Origin: Polaribacter filamentus
GTDB lineage: Bacteria; Bacteroidota; Bacteroidia; Flavobacteriales; Flavobacteriaceae
Assembly (NCBI RefSeq): GCF_002943715.1
Contig: NZ_MQUA01000013.1
Location: 1,357,001-1,421,000 of the forward strand
Length of the DNA stretch: 64,000 nt
Direction of reading: 5' to 3'
Translations under genes and position numbers: made by a program
Part shown: in pieces, positions 55,046-64,000 of the stretch
How the letters are laid out: each line of letters opens with the position of its first letter
Numbering within the stretch: the stretch's first letter is position 1
The notes under the pieces: model-generated
Seen by the model: only the letters and a program-made list of their open reading frames with translations
Told to the model about the DNA's origin: nothing
Database searches by the model: none

Positions 55046-56530
55046 ATGAAAAAATATCTGATTTTTAGTATTGTTTTACTTGGCTTTTCTGCAATTGCGC
55101 AAGACAACAGAATTCCAATAGACACCACTATTGTTACTTTAAACTCGGTTGTAATTAAAGGTAAAACGATTCCTTATAAAGCCACAACGGGAATGCAACC
55201 AGTTTGGAACACCAATGGTAAAATTGTTGCCTCTTTATACTATACCTATTATAAAAGAACTGACGTTAAAGACACCTCCAAAAGACCGTTAATCATGTCT
55301 TTTAATGGAGGTCCTGGTTCTGCATCGGTTTGGATGCACATTGCCTATACTGGTCCAAAGATTTTAAAAATTGATGATGAAGGAAACCCTATCCAGCCTT
55401 ATGGAATACAAGACAATCCATACTCTGTGTTAGATGTCTCGGATATTGTTTTTATAAATCCTGTAAATACAGGGTATTCGCGTCCTGTTGTAGAAAAAGG
55501 CGAAAAAGTAGATGAAAAATATTTCTTTGGTGTTAATGCGGATGCAAAATACTTAGCAGATTGGTTAACAACCTTTATGACTCGAAATAATCGTTGGTTA
55601 TCTCCAAAATATATTATTGGTGAAAGTTATGGCGGAACCCGTGTAATGCAATTAGCAAACGAATTGCAAAGCAGACAATGGATGTATTTAAACGGCGTAA
55701 TAATGGTTTCGCCTGCAGATTATAAAATTATAAGATCTGGTGCTTCGGAAGATTTGGCAATGAATTTACCTTATTTTACTGCTACTGCGTGGTATCATAA
55801 AATGTTGCCAGCGGATTTACAACAAAAAGATTTAGAAGAAATTTTACCAGAAGCAGAGCTATTTTCTTATAATGAATTACTTCCTGCCATCTCAAAAGGA
55901 GGAAATATCACTTCGGAAGAACGAAATCGTGTTGCTGATAAAATGGCGCGTTTTACGGGAATCAAAAGAAGCGTTTTATTGCAGCAAAATTTAGAAATGA
56001 AGCCAAGTTTTTTCTGGAAAGAACTTTTACGTGATACAAGCGGAAAAACCATTGGCCGCTTAGATAGCAGATATCTAGGAATTGATAGAGAAGAAATAGG
56101 AACAAGTCCGGATTATAGCCCAGAATTAACCTCTTGGTTGCATTCTTTTACACCAGCGGTGAATTATTATACTCAAAATATTTTAAATTTTAAAACGGAT
56201 GTAAAATACAATATGTTTGGCCCTGTTGGTAATTGGGATTTCGAAAACGAAGATGCTCGCGAAAATCTTCGACAAGCAATGGCGCAAAATCCGTATTTAC
56301 AAGTCTTGGTGCAGTCTGGATATTATGATGGAGCGACAACATATTCTGTTGCAAAATACACTATGGGAAAAATTGATCCTAGTGGAAAAATGAGAAATAG
56401 AATGACTTTTAAAGGATATAGAAGCGGACATATGATGTATTTACGTAAAGAAGATTTAGAAAAATCGAACGAAGATTTACGTGTTTTTATCAAAAAAAGT
56501 TCAGAAAATATTGGACCTGCTAAATACTAA
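55046..56530 (+). CDS. Exported S10-family serine carboxypeptidase-like peptidase
   Basis: 494 aa. Signal peptide ending AIAQ. Alpha/beta hydrolase fold with oxyanion strand MSFNGGPGSASVWMH (NGGPG 87-91), nucleophile Ser194 in IIGESYGGTRV, probable acid Asp428 (SGYYDGATT) and His462 (YRSGHMMYL). These match peptidase family S10. The periplasmic or secreted enzyme would release C-terminal residues from peptides. Thirteen bases before the BatA-domain gene, probably one operon. Confidence 0.92.
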   Translation: MKKYLIFSIVLLGFSAIAQDNRIPIDTTIVTLNSVVIKGKTIPYKATTGMQPVWNTNGKIVASLYYTYYKRTDVKDTSKRPLIMSFNGGPGSASVWMHIAYTGPKILKIDDEGNPIQPYGIQDNPYSVLDVSDIVFINPVNTGYSRPVVEKGEKVDEKYFFGVNADAKYLADWLTTFMTRNNRWLSPKYIIGESYGGTRVMQLANELQSRQWMYLNGVIMVSPADYKIIRSGASEDLAMNLPYFTATAWYHKMLPADLQQKDLEEILPEAELFSYNELLPAISKGGNITSEERNRVADKMARFTGIKRSVLLQQNLEMKPSFFWKELLRDTSGKTIGRLDSRYLGIDREEIGTSPDYSPELTSWLHSFTPAVNYYTQNILNFKTDVKYNMFGPVGNWDFENEDARENLRQAMAQNPYLQVLVQSGYYDGATTYSVAKYTMGKIDPSGKMRNRMTFKGYRSGHMMYLRKEDLEKSNEDLRVFIKKSSENIGPAKY

Positions 56531-56542
56531 TTTTATTATTGA

Positions 56543-58492
56543 ATGCAATTTAAGAACCCAGAAGTATTATACTTTTTAGCACTATTAATTATACCGATTT
56601 TAGTGCATCTTTTTCAATTACAGAAGTTTGTAAAAGTCCCTTTTACAAATGTTGCTTTTTTGCAGAAATTAGTGCAAGAAACTCGTAAGAGCTCTCGTAT
56701 AAAAAAATGGTTAATTCTGTGCACGAGAATGTTATTGTTTTCTGCGATACTATTTGCCTTCTCACAACCTTATTTTAGCAATAAAAACACAACTAAAAAT
56801 CAGCATACTTATATTTATTTAGACAATTCTTTAAGCACTAAAACAGAAGGTGAGAAAGGAAATTTATTGCAAATAGCAGCACAAGAAATTATTAAAAATG
56901 CTTCTAAAAAAGAGGTGTATTCTTTACAAACCAATACTGATTTCTATAAAGATATTTCCTATTCCGAATTAAAAGACGAGTTACTAAAAGTTAAAAATAC
57001 TGCTAAAAAACTAGAATTCAATAGCGTTTTCTTAAAAATAAACAACCTTACGAAAAATAAAACGAACACTTTAAGTGAAAATATATTAATATCTGATTAT
57101 CAGTATAATTATAACGATAAGTTTACAAATGTAACACCTACTTTTTCGGCTATAAAACTAACGCCAAGCACAAAAACCAATATTTCTATAGACAGCGTTT
57201 TTATCAGCAATAGAAATACCAATAATTTTACTATAAATGTTGTCGTCAAGAATCAAGGTGAAGCCAAAAAAAATATTCCGATTGCCATTTTTAACGACAC
57301 AAAATTAATTAGTAAACAGTCCTACTCTATTAAAAAAGACACTTTAGAAACGGTGCCTTTTATTATCCAGAATCAAGCTAATTTTTTAGGCAAAATACAA
57401 ATTACTTTTAGCGACACTTTCTCTTTTGACAATACTTTTTATTTTAGTTTAAATTCCACTAAAAAAGTAAACGTATTAAGTATCGGAAATGAGGCTGATT
57501 TCTTGTCAAAAATCTACACGGAAGATGAGTTTAATTTCACTCAATCTTCCCTGCAAAATGTGAATTATAATTCTATTCAAAAACAGCAATTAATTGTCTT
57601 AAATGAGTTGAATGAAATACCAGAAACTTTATCAAAAAGTATTTTAGATTTCTCTAATAAAGGAGGGAATATTGTTGTCATTCCCAATGAGAATTCCGAG
57701 ATAGAATCCTATAATAATTTTCTTGAAAAGATTGGTAACTCAAAAATGGAATCTAAAGTTTCTGACACTTTAAAAATCACAACTATAAATTATGAACATC
57801 CTTTATTTAAAAATGTATTTCAGAATAAAGTAAGTAATTTTCAATATCCAAACACACAAAGCCAATATTCTATCTCATCAAAAAATAGTAGTAAAATTGT
57901 TTCTTTCGAGAATAATTTACCGTTTATAAGTCAAATTAAAGCCTCTGAAAATGCTATTTATTTGTTTTCAAGTGCCATTAACAAAAACAATAGCAACTTC
58001 CTTAATTCGCCTTTAATCGTGCCTGTGTTCTATAATTTCGGAAAAATGAGCTTCGAACATTCTAAATTATATTATTATTTGGATGCTAAAAATAAAATTG
58101 ATGTTGAAACGAATTTAGAAAAGGATGAAATTTTGAACATATCAAATTCTGAAGCTTCCTTTATTCCTAATCAACAAACATTTCAAAACAAGGTGACAAT
58201 TAGTATTAAAGAGCAACCCTACAATACTGGTTTTTATTACATCCTAAGAAAAAAAGACACGATTCAAACACTTGCTTTTAACACTCCAAAAGAGGAAAGT
58301 TTACTCAATTTTATGGACTTAAATTCTCTGAGAGAAAACAACGTTAACATAAGCATTTTTACCTCTATATCAGCTATTTTTGAAAATTTGAACGAAAATA
58401 ATGAAGTTCATTGGCTTTGGAAATGGTTTTTGTCCTTGGCAATTGTATCTTTGCTCTTAGAAATTTTGATTTTAAAATTCTATAAACCATGA
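56543..58492 (+). CDS. BatA-domain membrane protein
   Basis: 649 aa. The N-terminus is the BatA domain: FKNPEVLYFLALLIIPILVH and LFQLQKFVKVPFTNVAFLQ, a second helix LCTRMLLFSAILFAFSQPYF. A vWA-like region with YIYLDNSLSTKTEG follows, then beta-rich extracytoplasmic sequence, and a final helix WKWFLSLAIVSLLLEILIL near the C-terminus. The MIDAS motif DxSxS is only partly kept (DNSLS). Found in flavobacteria beside dihydroorotase genes; function unknown. Its stop overlaps the next start by four bases (ATGA). Confidence 0.88.
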   Translation: MQFKNPEVLYFLALLIIPILVHLFQLQKFVKVPFTNVAFLQKLVQETRKSSRIKKWLILCTRMLLFSAILFAFSQPYFSNKNTTKNQHTYIYLDNSLSTKTEGEKGNLLQIAAQEIIKNASKKEVYSLQTNTDFYKDISYSELKDELLKVKNTAKKLEFNSVFLKINNLTKNKTNTLSENILISDYQYNYNDKFTNVTPTFSAIKLTPSTKTNISIDSVFISNRNTNNFTINVVVKNQGEAKKNIPIAIFNDTKLISKQSYSIKKDTLETVPFIIQNQANFLGKIQITFSDTFSFDNTFYFSLNSTKKVNVLSIGNEADFLSKIYTEDEFNFTQSSLQNVNYNSIQKQQLIVLNELNEIPETLSKSILDFSNKGGNIVVIPNENSEIESYNNFLEKIGNSKMESKVSDTLKITTINYEHPLFKNVFQNKVSNFQYPNTQSQYSISSKNSSKIVSFENNLPFISQIKASENAIYLFSSAINKNNSNFLNSPLIVPVFYNFGKMSFEHSKLYYYLDAKNKIDVETNLEKDEILNISNSEASFIPNQQTFQNKVTISIKEQPYNTGFYYILRKKDTIQTLAFNTPKEESLLNFMDLNSLRENNVNISIFTSISAIFENLNENNEVHWLWKWFLSLAIVSLLLEILILKFYKP

Positions 58493-59745
58493 GTACACTT
58501 CTTAAAAACGCAACTATTATAGATGCCACTAGTCCTTATCACTACCAAAAAAAAGATATTTTAATTAGTGATGGAAAGCTCGAAAAAATAGCCAATTCTA
58601 TTCCAAGTAAAGATAATTATACAGTTATAGAGCTTGAAAATTTATATGTTTCTTGCGGCTGGTTTGACACAAGTGTTTCTCTTGGAGAGCCTGGTTTTGA
58701 AGAAAGAGAAACTATAAAGCATGGTTTGCAAGTTGCCGCTAAAAGCGGATTTACTTCAATTGCGGTTAACTCAAACACAAATCCGGTAATAGACTCTAAA
58801 TCTGATGTTGAGTTTTTAATCAGCAAAGCTTTTAATTTTGCTACAAAATTGTACCCAATTGCCGCCTTAACAAAAGATAGCGACGGACTGGAAATTTCAG
58901 AAATGTATGACATGCAACAATCTGGAGCGATCGCTTTTGGAGATTACAACAAATCCATCGAAAATGACAACTTGATGAAAATTGCACTGTTATATGCACA
59001 AAATTTTGATGGTTTGGTGTTAAGTTTTCCAAAAAACAACTCAATTGCTGGAGAAGGAATTGCAAATGAAGGCATTAACAGCACAAAATTAGGACTAAAA
59101 GGAAATCCTGCGTTAGCAGAACATATTCAAATTTCAAGAGATTTATTTTTATTAGAGTATACAGGAGGAAAATTACACATTCCGACAATTTCTACAGCAA
59201 AATCTGTAAACCTAATTAAAGAAGCCAAAAAGAAAGGATTGAGAGTTACGTGTAGCGTTGCGGCGCATCATTTGGTTTTAACGGATGATGAATTACATGC
59301 TTTTGATAGCAATTTTAAAACAAATCCGCCTTTAAGAACTAAAGACGACGTAAAAGCATTAAAAAAAGGCGTTGAAACTGGCGTTATTGACATTATAACA
59401 TCAGATCACAATCCTATTGATATTGAACATAAAAAAGTGGAATTTAGCGAAGCAAAAGAGGGTGTAATAGGATTAGAATCTGCATTTGGAGCGGTAAATT
59501 CCGTGTTAGATTTAGCAGATTTCATCGGTTGTTTTACGACTAAACCAAAAGCAATTTTCGGAATTGAAAATCATTCGATTCAAGAAGGAAATTTGGCAGA
59601 TATTACACTTTTCAATCCAGAGATTGAAACTATTTTTACTAGTAAAGACATTTTATCAACTTCTAAGAATAGTGCCTTTATCAACAAAAAATTAAAAGGA
59701 AAAGTATATGGTGTTTTTGCCAACAATCAACTAATTATAAATTAA
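58489..59745 (+). CDS. Dihydroorotase-like amidohydrolase lacking the HxH zinc motif
   Basis: 418 aa, amidohydrolase fold of the PyrC class I type. Where active enzymes have D-x-H-x-H before LREPG, this protein reads GWFDTSVSLGEPGFEERE, so both first zinc ligands are gone. Other parts remain: VTCSVAAHHLVLTDDE and the later Asp region IDIITSDHNPIDIEHK. It resembles the dihydroorotase-like proteins of flavobacteria. It may be a non-catalytic partner of the kind known to assemble with aspartate carbamoyltransferase, or catalyse with altered ligands. ATGA overlap with the BatA gene shows translational coupling. Confidence 0.88.
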   Translation: MSTLLKNATIIDATSPYHYQKKDILISDGKLEKIANSIPSKDNYTVIELENLYVSCGWFDTSVSLGEPGFEERETIKHGLQVAAKSGFTSIAVNSNTNPVIDSKSDVEFLISKAFNFATKLYPIAALTKDSDGLEISEMYDMQQSGAIAFGDYNKSIENDNLMKIALLYAQNFDGLVLSFPKNNSIAGEGIANEGINSTKLGLKGNPALAEHIQISRDLFLLEYTGGKLHIPTISTAKSVNLIKEAKKKGLRVTCSVAAHHLVLTDDELHAFDSNFKTNPPLRTKDDVKALKKGVETGVIDIITSDHNPIDIEHKKVEFSEAKEGVIGLESAFGAVNSVLDLADFIGCFTTKPKAIFGIENHSIQEGNLADITLFNPEIETIFTSKDILSTSKNSAFINKKLKGKVYGVFANNQLIIN

Positions 59746-59921
59746 ATACCAATGGAAAACCATACGGTTAACGAAGGAAAAACAGCAGCAATAATTAGTT
59801 ACATTACTATTTTTGGAACTATTATTGCCTTTTTTATGAATAATAGTAAAAAGAATTCTTTTACTAGTTTTCATATTAGACAAATGATTGGTATTTTTCT
59901 TTTATCGATGATCAACAAATA

Positions 59922-59930
59922 TATTGTGTA
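59922..59930 (+). repeat. Target-site duplication, left copy
   Basis: TATTGTGTA, identical to 60911-60919. Depending on whether the terminal A/T belongs to the element, the duplication is 9 bp (13-bp ends) or 7 bp (14-bp ends beginning ACCC). Confidence 0.88.
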
Positions 59931-60910
59931 CCCGTTGTGCATTATAAATAGTTAAAAAAAGTTATTCATTTGACTATTAAAAGTCGTATATTTAATTGAC
60001 AATCAATCGATTAAATACGATGAATAACTTTAGAGCAAATTACGATAAAATTTTAGAAGTCTTAGCCACAATTACAGAAAAGGAACAATTTTTACGTCAA
60101 AACAGGAAACCAAAACTAAAAGACATTGAATTAATCGCTATGAATTTAACAGCAGAATATATGGGTATAGACAGTGAATGTCAGTTGTTTCGGGATATTC
60201 CAGAATATTTGTTTGCTAAAATAGAGCGATCAGTTTACAATAAACGGAAGCGAAAATTATTTTTTGCCATTGAATTTATAAGAACTCAACTCTCCAATAA
60301 GTTCACGGAGTTTGAAAACTATTATGTAGTAGATAGTATGCCTTTGGAGATTGTAAAACTCTCAAGAAGCGGGAGAAGTAAAGTTTGTAAAGAGTACTTT
60401 TATTCAGCCCCAAATAGAGGTTATTGTGCTAGTCAAAACATGCATTATTATGGCTATAAAATACATGCTGTTTGTTCTATTGATGGCGTGTTTAAAAGTT
60501 TTGATATTAGCAAAGCTTCTGTACATGATATTCATTATTTAAAAGACATTAAAAATCAGTTTAATAACTGTGTGGTTTTAGGGGACAAAGGATACCTAAG
60601 TGCGGACTATCAGTTAGATTTATTTGAGAGTAAACAAATTAAATTAGAAGTTCCAATGCGTAAAAATCAACAGAATTACAAAAAACAAACGTATATTTTT
60701 AGGAAGAAAAGAAAACGAATTGAGACCTTGTTTTCTCAACTTTGTGACCAGTTTAAAATACGGAATAATTATGCGAAAACTTTTGAAGGTTTTAAGACAA
60801 GAATTCTCTCAAAATTAACAGCACTAACTATCATTCAATACATTAACAAATTTGTTTTTAATAGGAATATAAACAATTTAAAAGTCAATATTGTTTAAAT
60901 GCACAACGGG
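59931..60910 (+). mobile_element. Complete IS982-family insertion sequence
   Basis: 980 bp. Perfect 13-bp inverted ends CCCGTTGTGCATT (59931-59943) and AATGCACAACGGG (60898-60910), one transposase gene filling the element, and an exact target duplication. The intact ends and duplication point to a recent insertion. Confidence 0.92.
60020..60898 (+). CDS. IS982-family transposase
   Basis: DDE transposase of 292 aa, full length for the family. ENYYVVDSMPLEIVK carries the first Asp, NCVVLGDKGYLSADY the second, and RKKRKRIETLFSQLCDQFKI the Glu. The end KTRILSKLTALTIIQYINKF is typical of IS982. ATG 60020 (MNNFRANYDKIL) is preferred to a TTG at 59996. No stops or frameshifts, so it is probably active. 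Confidence 0.92.
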   Translation: MNNFRANYDKILEVLATITEKEQFLRQNRKPKLKDIELIAMNLTAEYMGIDSECQLFRDIPEYLFAKIERSVYNKRKRKLFFAIEFIRTQLSNKFTEFENYYVVDSMPLEIVKLSRSGRSKVCKEYFYSAPNRGYCASQNMHYYGYKIHAVCSIDGVFKSFDISKASVHDIHYLKDIKNQFNNCVVLGDKGYLSADYQLDLFESKQIKLEVPMRKNQQNYKKQTYIFRKKRKRIETLFSQLCDQFKIRNNYAKTFEGFKTRILSKLTALTIIQYINKFVFNRNINNLKVNIV

Positions 60911-60919
60911 TATTGTGTA
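60911..60919 (+). repeat. Target-site duplication, right copy
   Basis: TATTGTGTA, identical to 59922-59930. Confidence 0.88.
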
Positions 60920-61088
60920 TGATTTTTTAGGAGCAACTGCAGGATTTGTTGCTTTTATTTTAATAGTTGTTTTATGGGTAATTGGTTTTATAGGAGCTAT
61001 AAAAGGCGAAGAAAAATTAGTACCCTATGTTGGCCAACAATTTCAAAATTGGTTTCAAAATTTTTAATTTACTGATATAGAATTATTT

Positions 61089-61727
61089 ATGAGCTTAGAG
61101 TATATAGTTAGAGAACCAAAAAATAAAACACAAAATCCGCCTTTACTAATATTATTGCATGGCTACGGAAGCAATAAAGAAGATTTATTTTCTTTTGCTG
61201 AAGAATTACCCGATGAATTATTAATTATAAGCGTACAAGCTCCTTACGAGATGGGTTACGGCGGTTATGCTTGGTATGCAATTAATTTTGATGATGTAAA
61301 AGGTAAATTTTCTGATTTAAAACAAGCCCAAACTTCTCTTGATATCATTGCTGTTTTTATTGATGAAATAAAACAGAAATATAAAACAGATCCTGATAAA
61401 ACTTTTTTACTAGGTTTTAGTCAGGGCGCTATTTTAAGCTATTCTTTAAGCTTTTTTTACCCAAATAAGGTTCAAAATGTAATTGCTTTGAGTGGTTATA
61501 TAAACACTGAATTACTTCCAAAAGAAATCTCCAAAGAAATACAAACCAGTTATTATTGCTCTCATGGTTCTGTAGATCAAGTTTTACCAGTTGAATGGGC
61601 GAGAAAAAGCAAGCCCTTTTTAGATAATTTAGGCTTCCAAAATATCTATTCTGAATATCCAGTGGGTCACGGAGTCGCACCGCAAAACTTTTATAGTTTC
61701 AAAGCTTGGGTTGAAGCACGTTTGTGA
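61089..61727 (+). CDS. Alpha/beta hydrolase, carboxylesterase/phospholipase type
   Basis: 212 aa, cytoplasmic (no signal). LLILLHGYGSNKEDLFSF, nucleophile in LLGFSQGAILSYSLS, acid in SHGSVDQVLPVEW, and His in PVGHGVAP. This matches the YpfH/lysophospholipase-like esterases. Follows the IS-split membrane gene by 21 bases, so the insertion may affect its expression. Confidence 0.88.
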   Translation: MSLEYIVREPKNKTQNPPLLILLHGYGSNKEDLFSFAEELPDELLIISVQAPYEMGYGGYAWYAINFDDVKGKFSDLKQAQTSLDIIAVFIDEIKQKYKTDPDKTFLLGFSQGAILSYSLSFFYPNKVQNVIALSGYINTELLPKEISKEIQTSYYCSHGSVDQVLPVEWARKSKPFLDNLGFQNIYSEYPVGHGVAPQNFYSFKAWVEARL

Positions 61728-61999
61728 AAAAAAATATTTTTCTTAAGTTTTTCATTCAAAAAATATAAATTTGCTAAATGCTGATATAAGTCACTAATGC
61801 ATAACTAGATTCATGTTCAAATTGACTTTACATCAGAATTATGAGATTTAAATCAGTATATAAATGAAACAATCTTTGTTAGTGTCTCATTCTGACTTCA
61901 ATATTTTTAGTGATAATATAGAAGTACTGTGTTGGCAATAAATTAAATAAAAATATAAATTAACCAAATTTGACGTTCGTCAAAGTTTATACTACAACT

Positions 62000-63307
62000 A
62001 TGAAATTAAAACACACACATCGAATTTTATTCATTATAATTTTAGTATTAAGTTGTTTTTTGTCACAAGCACAAACAAAATCAATTCAAAATCCTCATGC
62101 CTTAACTTATGGAGATGCATCAGAAGTTGGTGTATCAGAAGAAAGATTGGCTAGAATTGATAGCATGTGTTTACAGGCAATTAAAGACGGTAACTTGCCT
62201 GGAGTTGTTGCTTTGGTAGCAAGAAACGGTAAAATTATATACCATAAAGCTTTTGGAACAGCAGATGCCAAAACGCAACGAGCGCTAAAAAAAGATGCTA
62301 TTTTCCGTTTAGCTTCGCAATCAAAAGCAATCACAGCAACAGCCGTAATGATGTTGTGGGAAACAGGGAAATTTAAATTAGATGACCCAATTTCAAAATA
62401 TATTCCAGAATTTAAAAACCCGCAAGTTCTAGATTCTGTATTAGCCGATGGAAGTTTTACCACTAAACCAGCTGACAAAGAAATTAGCATTAGACATCTT
62501 CTTACACATACTTCAGGCATTGGTTATGGTGTAATTGACAGCGATGATCGATTTAAAAAAATATATAAGGACGCTGGAATCGTAGATTTATTCACGACAG
62601 AAAAAATTAGTATTGCCGATAATATTAAAAAATTGGCCTCCCTTCCACTTCATCATAATCCAGGCGATGAATTTACGTACAGCGAAAGCTATGATGTGCT
62701 TGGTTATTTTATAGAAATAATATCAGGTGAAACTTTTGATACTTATTTACAAACACACATTTTTGAACCGCTTAAAATGAATAATACTGCTTTTTATTTA
62801 CCAAAATCTAAAGAAGACAGATTAGTTTCGGTGCAAACTAAAGAAGACGGTAAATGGATAAACTATCCGACCACATTTTATGATCCAAATTACCCACTTA
62901 AAGGTGCTAGAACATTTTTTTCTGGTGGAGCTGGCCTTTCAAGCACGGCTGAAGACTATGCTAAATTTTTACAAATGTATTTGAACAATGGTGAATTAAA
63001 TGGCATAAGATTACTAAGCAGAACAACAATAGACATGATAATGTCTAATCAAATTGGTGAATTATGGGGAAAAGATCCAAAAGAATTCTATGGCTTAGCC
63101 TTTATGGTTCAGAGTGATAAAGGTGAAGGATTTGGTGGAAATGGCAGTAGCGGAACATTTAGTTGGGGTGGTTATTTTAATACTCAATATTTCGCAGATC
63201 CTAAAGAGCAAACTATTGGAATATTATTAAAACAAACTCGAAAAATTAAATCGGACGATACTGGTTGGAAGTTCTCTATTTTAGTAGGCCAAAGTATTGA
63301 CGATTAA
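62000..63307 (+). CDS. Exported class C beta-lactamase-like serine hydrolase
   Basis: 435 aa from ATG 62000 (MKLKHTHRILFIIILVLS); the TTG at 61970 only adds a non-signal extension. Signal peptide ends SQAQ. SxxK motif SQSK (Ser106, Lys109) in FRLASQSKAITA, and YSESYDVLGYF (Tyr227) in place of the Y-x-N motif, with Glu for Asn. HLLTHTSGIGYG and the C-terminal GTFSWGGYFNTQYF fit the esterase/beta-lactamase (EstB) group. More likely an esterase or D-peptidase than a resistance enzyme. Confidence 0.9.
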   Translation: MKLKHTHRILFIIILVLSCFLSQAQTKSIQNPHALTYGDASEVGVSEERLARIDSMCLQAIKDGNLPGVVALVARNGKIIYHKAFGTADAKTQRALKKDAIFRLASQSKAITATAVMMLWETGKFKLDDPISKYIPEFKNPQVLDSVLADGSFTTKPADKEISIRHLLTHTSGIGYGVIDSDDRFKKIYKDAGIVDLFTTEKISIADNIKKLASLPLHHNPGDEFTYSESYDVLGYFIEIISGETFDTYLQTHIFEPLKMNNTAFYLPKSKEDRLVSVQTKEDGKWINYPTTFYDPNYPLKGARTFFSGGAGLSSTAEDYAKFLQMYLNNGELNGIRLLSRTTIDMIMSNQIGELWGKDPKEFYGLAFMVQSDKGEGFGGNGSSGTFSWGGYFNTQYFADPKEQTIGILLKQTRKIKSDDTGWKFSILVGQSIDD

Positions 63308-63473
63308 TGACTATAAAATAACAAAAGGAAAGACCTAAAATACAATAAAATACGATTTTTTTATTCGTTATTTTGTTCTGTATTTTTTACTGTAGATTTT
63401 TATTTGTAAACTATTTGATACAAAAAAAATAGCCTCATAAACGAATATTCATTAAAAAACATTTTATAGAAAT

Positions 63474-64000
63474 CTAAACACTTATTTTTAAACCATCATA
63501 AGCTAAAAACACATTTTTTGGTAAAGTTTCAGAGACTTTAGAGTGAAATCCTAATTTGTGACTGATATGTGTAAAATAGGTTTTTTTTGGTTTAATTTCT
63601 TTAACAAAATCTAATGCGTCTTCTAAATTAAAATGTGTAGGGTGTGCCTCTTGTCGTAATGCATTTACGACCAAAACGTCAAGATTTTTTAGTTTCTCTT
63701 TTTCTAATTTATTAATTGACTTTACATCCGTTAAATAAGCAAAATCTTGAATTCTATAAGCTACAACAGGCAAATTACCATGCATTACTTCTATAGGAAT
63801 AACTTGAACATCCTCAATAAAAAAAGGTAAATTATTTACAATAGTTGGTTGCACAGTTGGCGCTCCTGGATACCTGTTTTCTTTACTAAAAATGTACTCG
63901 AAACGCTGTTCTAAACTTTGCAATGTCTTCTCATTTAAATAAATAGGCATCTCGCCTATTTTGTAACAATAAGGACGCAAATCATCGATACCAGCAGTAT
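63474..64000 (-). CDS. MBL-fold metal-dependent hydrolase (5' end beyond window)
   Basis: C-terminal 175 residues of a leftward gene; the frame stays open to the right edge (TAGIDDLRPYCYKIGEMPIY). An internal TTG at 63980 is not a start. IPIEVMHGNLPVVAYRIQDF, AYLTDVKSI (metal Asp) and KKTYFTHISHKLGFH match PhnP-like metallo-beta-lactamase-fold phosphodiesterases. The HxHxDH motif would lie in the missing part. Confidence 0.87.
   Translation of the reverse strand, partial: TAGIDDLRPYCYKIGEMPIYLNEKTLQSLEQRFEYIFSKENRYPGAPTVQPTIVNNLPFFIEDVQVIPIEVMHGNLPVVAYRIQDFAYLTDVKSINKLEKEKLKNLDVLVVNALRQEAHPTHFNLEDALDFVKEIKPKKTYFTHISHKLGFHSKVSETLPKNVFLAYDGLKISV

Larger units (their letters stand above)
59752..61067 (+). 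pseudogene. Tic20/DUF4870-like membrane protein gene split by an IS element
   Basis: The 5' part (59752-59930) reads MENHTVNEGKTAAIISYITI, FHIRQMIGIFLLSMINKYIV and is cut by the insertion. The 3' part resumes at 60920 with DFLGATAGFVAFILIVVLWV, IGFIGAIKGEEKL and QNWFQNF to a TAA at 61065. Removing the element and one target copy gives one frame of about 108 aa with two to three helices, close to DUF4870-type proteins. Seven bases after the dihydroorotase-like gene. Confidence 0.85.

Noticed and set aside
62000..63307. Antibiotic-resistance beta-lactamase
   Set aside because: The YxN motif is altered to Y-S-E and the overall pattern fits esterase or D-peptidase relatives.

Overview
The window is AT-rich bacterial DNA and reads as Bacteroidota, most likely marine Flavobacteriaceae of the Polaribacter/Tenacibaculum type (genus is inference). 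The signs are TAnnTTTG promoter boxes, absence of strong Shine-Dalgarno sites, type IX secretion (T9SS) C-terminal sorting domains, DUF5916, head GIN and PUR/DUF3276 proteins, the long NusB and the single-chain PurL.

Layout. 1-5000: a cut-off gene end, a lipoprotein-like methyltransferase, recG with an in-frame DUF559 nuclease domain, and an RsmB/NOP RNA methyltransferase. 5000-9200: two tandem secreted endonuclease I proteins. 9200-14300: purL, split by a one-base deletion, an alpha/beta hydrolase, and a second, diverged purL 3' end left as a remnant, followed by a structured RNA-like element. 14300-17000: head GIN protein, a dead IS200-type transposase, and a pentapeptide-repeat protein. 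17000-22000: two tandem acyl-CoA ligases, then about 1.3 kb of decayed DNA with two BLUF-like photoreceptor remnants. 22000-31300: holA, an orphan HsdR_N protein, a glycosyltransferase, and a leftward housekeeping block nusB - DUF1573 - yajC - ybbR - coaE - histidine kinase - response regulator - tsaC. 31300-40200: ABC exporter, PUR protein, menaquinone genes menF and thioesterase, an ABC-2 transporter, a T9SS cargo gene reduced to its head and tail, uvrB. 40200-44900: a proline operon (GNAT, proC, proB, proA) preceded by a probable leader peptide with Pro codons, then a second GNAT gene bracketed by two copies of a hairpin-rich repeat. 45300-49000: nhaD, a dead membrane-protein gene, sucC. 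49300-64000: DUF5916 outer-membrane protein, lolD-like ATPase, type II NADH dehydrogenase, S10 peptidase, BatA-domain protein, a dihydroorotase-like protein without its HxH zinc ligands, a membrane gene split by a complete IS982-family element with a target duplication, two hydrolases, and a truncated MBL-fold hydrolase at the right edge.

Most genes are ordinary housekeeping: purine, proline, CoA and menaquinone synthesis, tRNA modification, DNA repair, secretion, envelope. The unusual material is the RecG-DUF559 fusion, the proline leader, the purL double 3' end, the paired hairpin repeat around a GNAT gene, and the many pseudogenes.

Four otherwise well conserved genes (purL, the histidine kinase, ybbR, menF) are each broken by what looks like one missing base, three of them in A/T runs of 5-6. 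This could be a sequencing artefact or real decay; the sequence alone cannot decide. No tRNA, rRNA, CRISPR array or prophage was seen.
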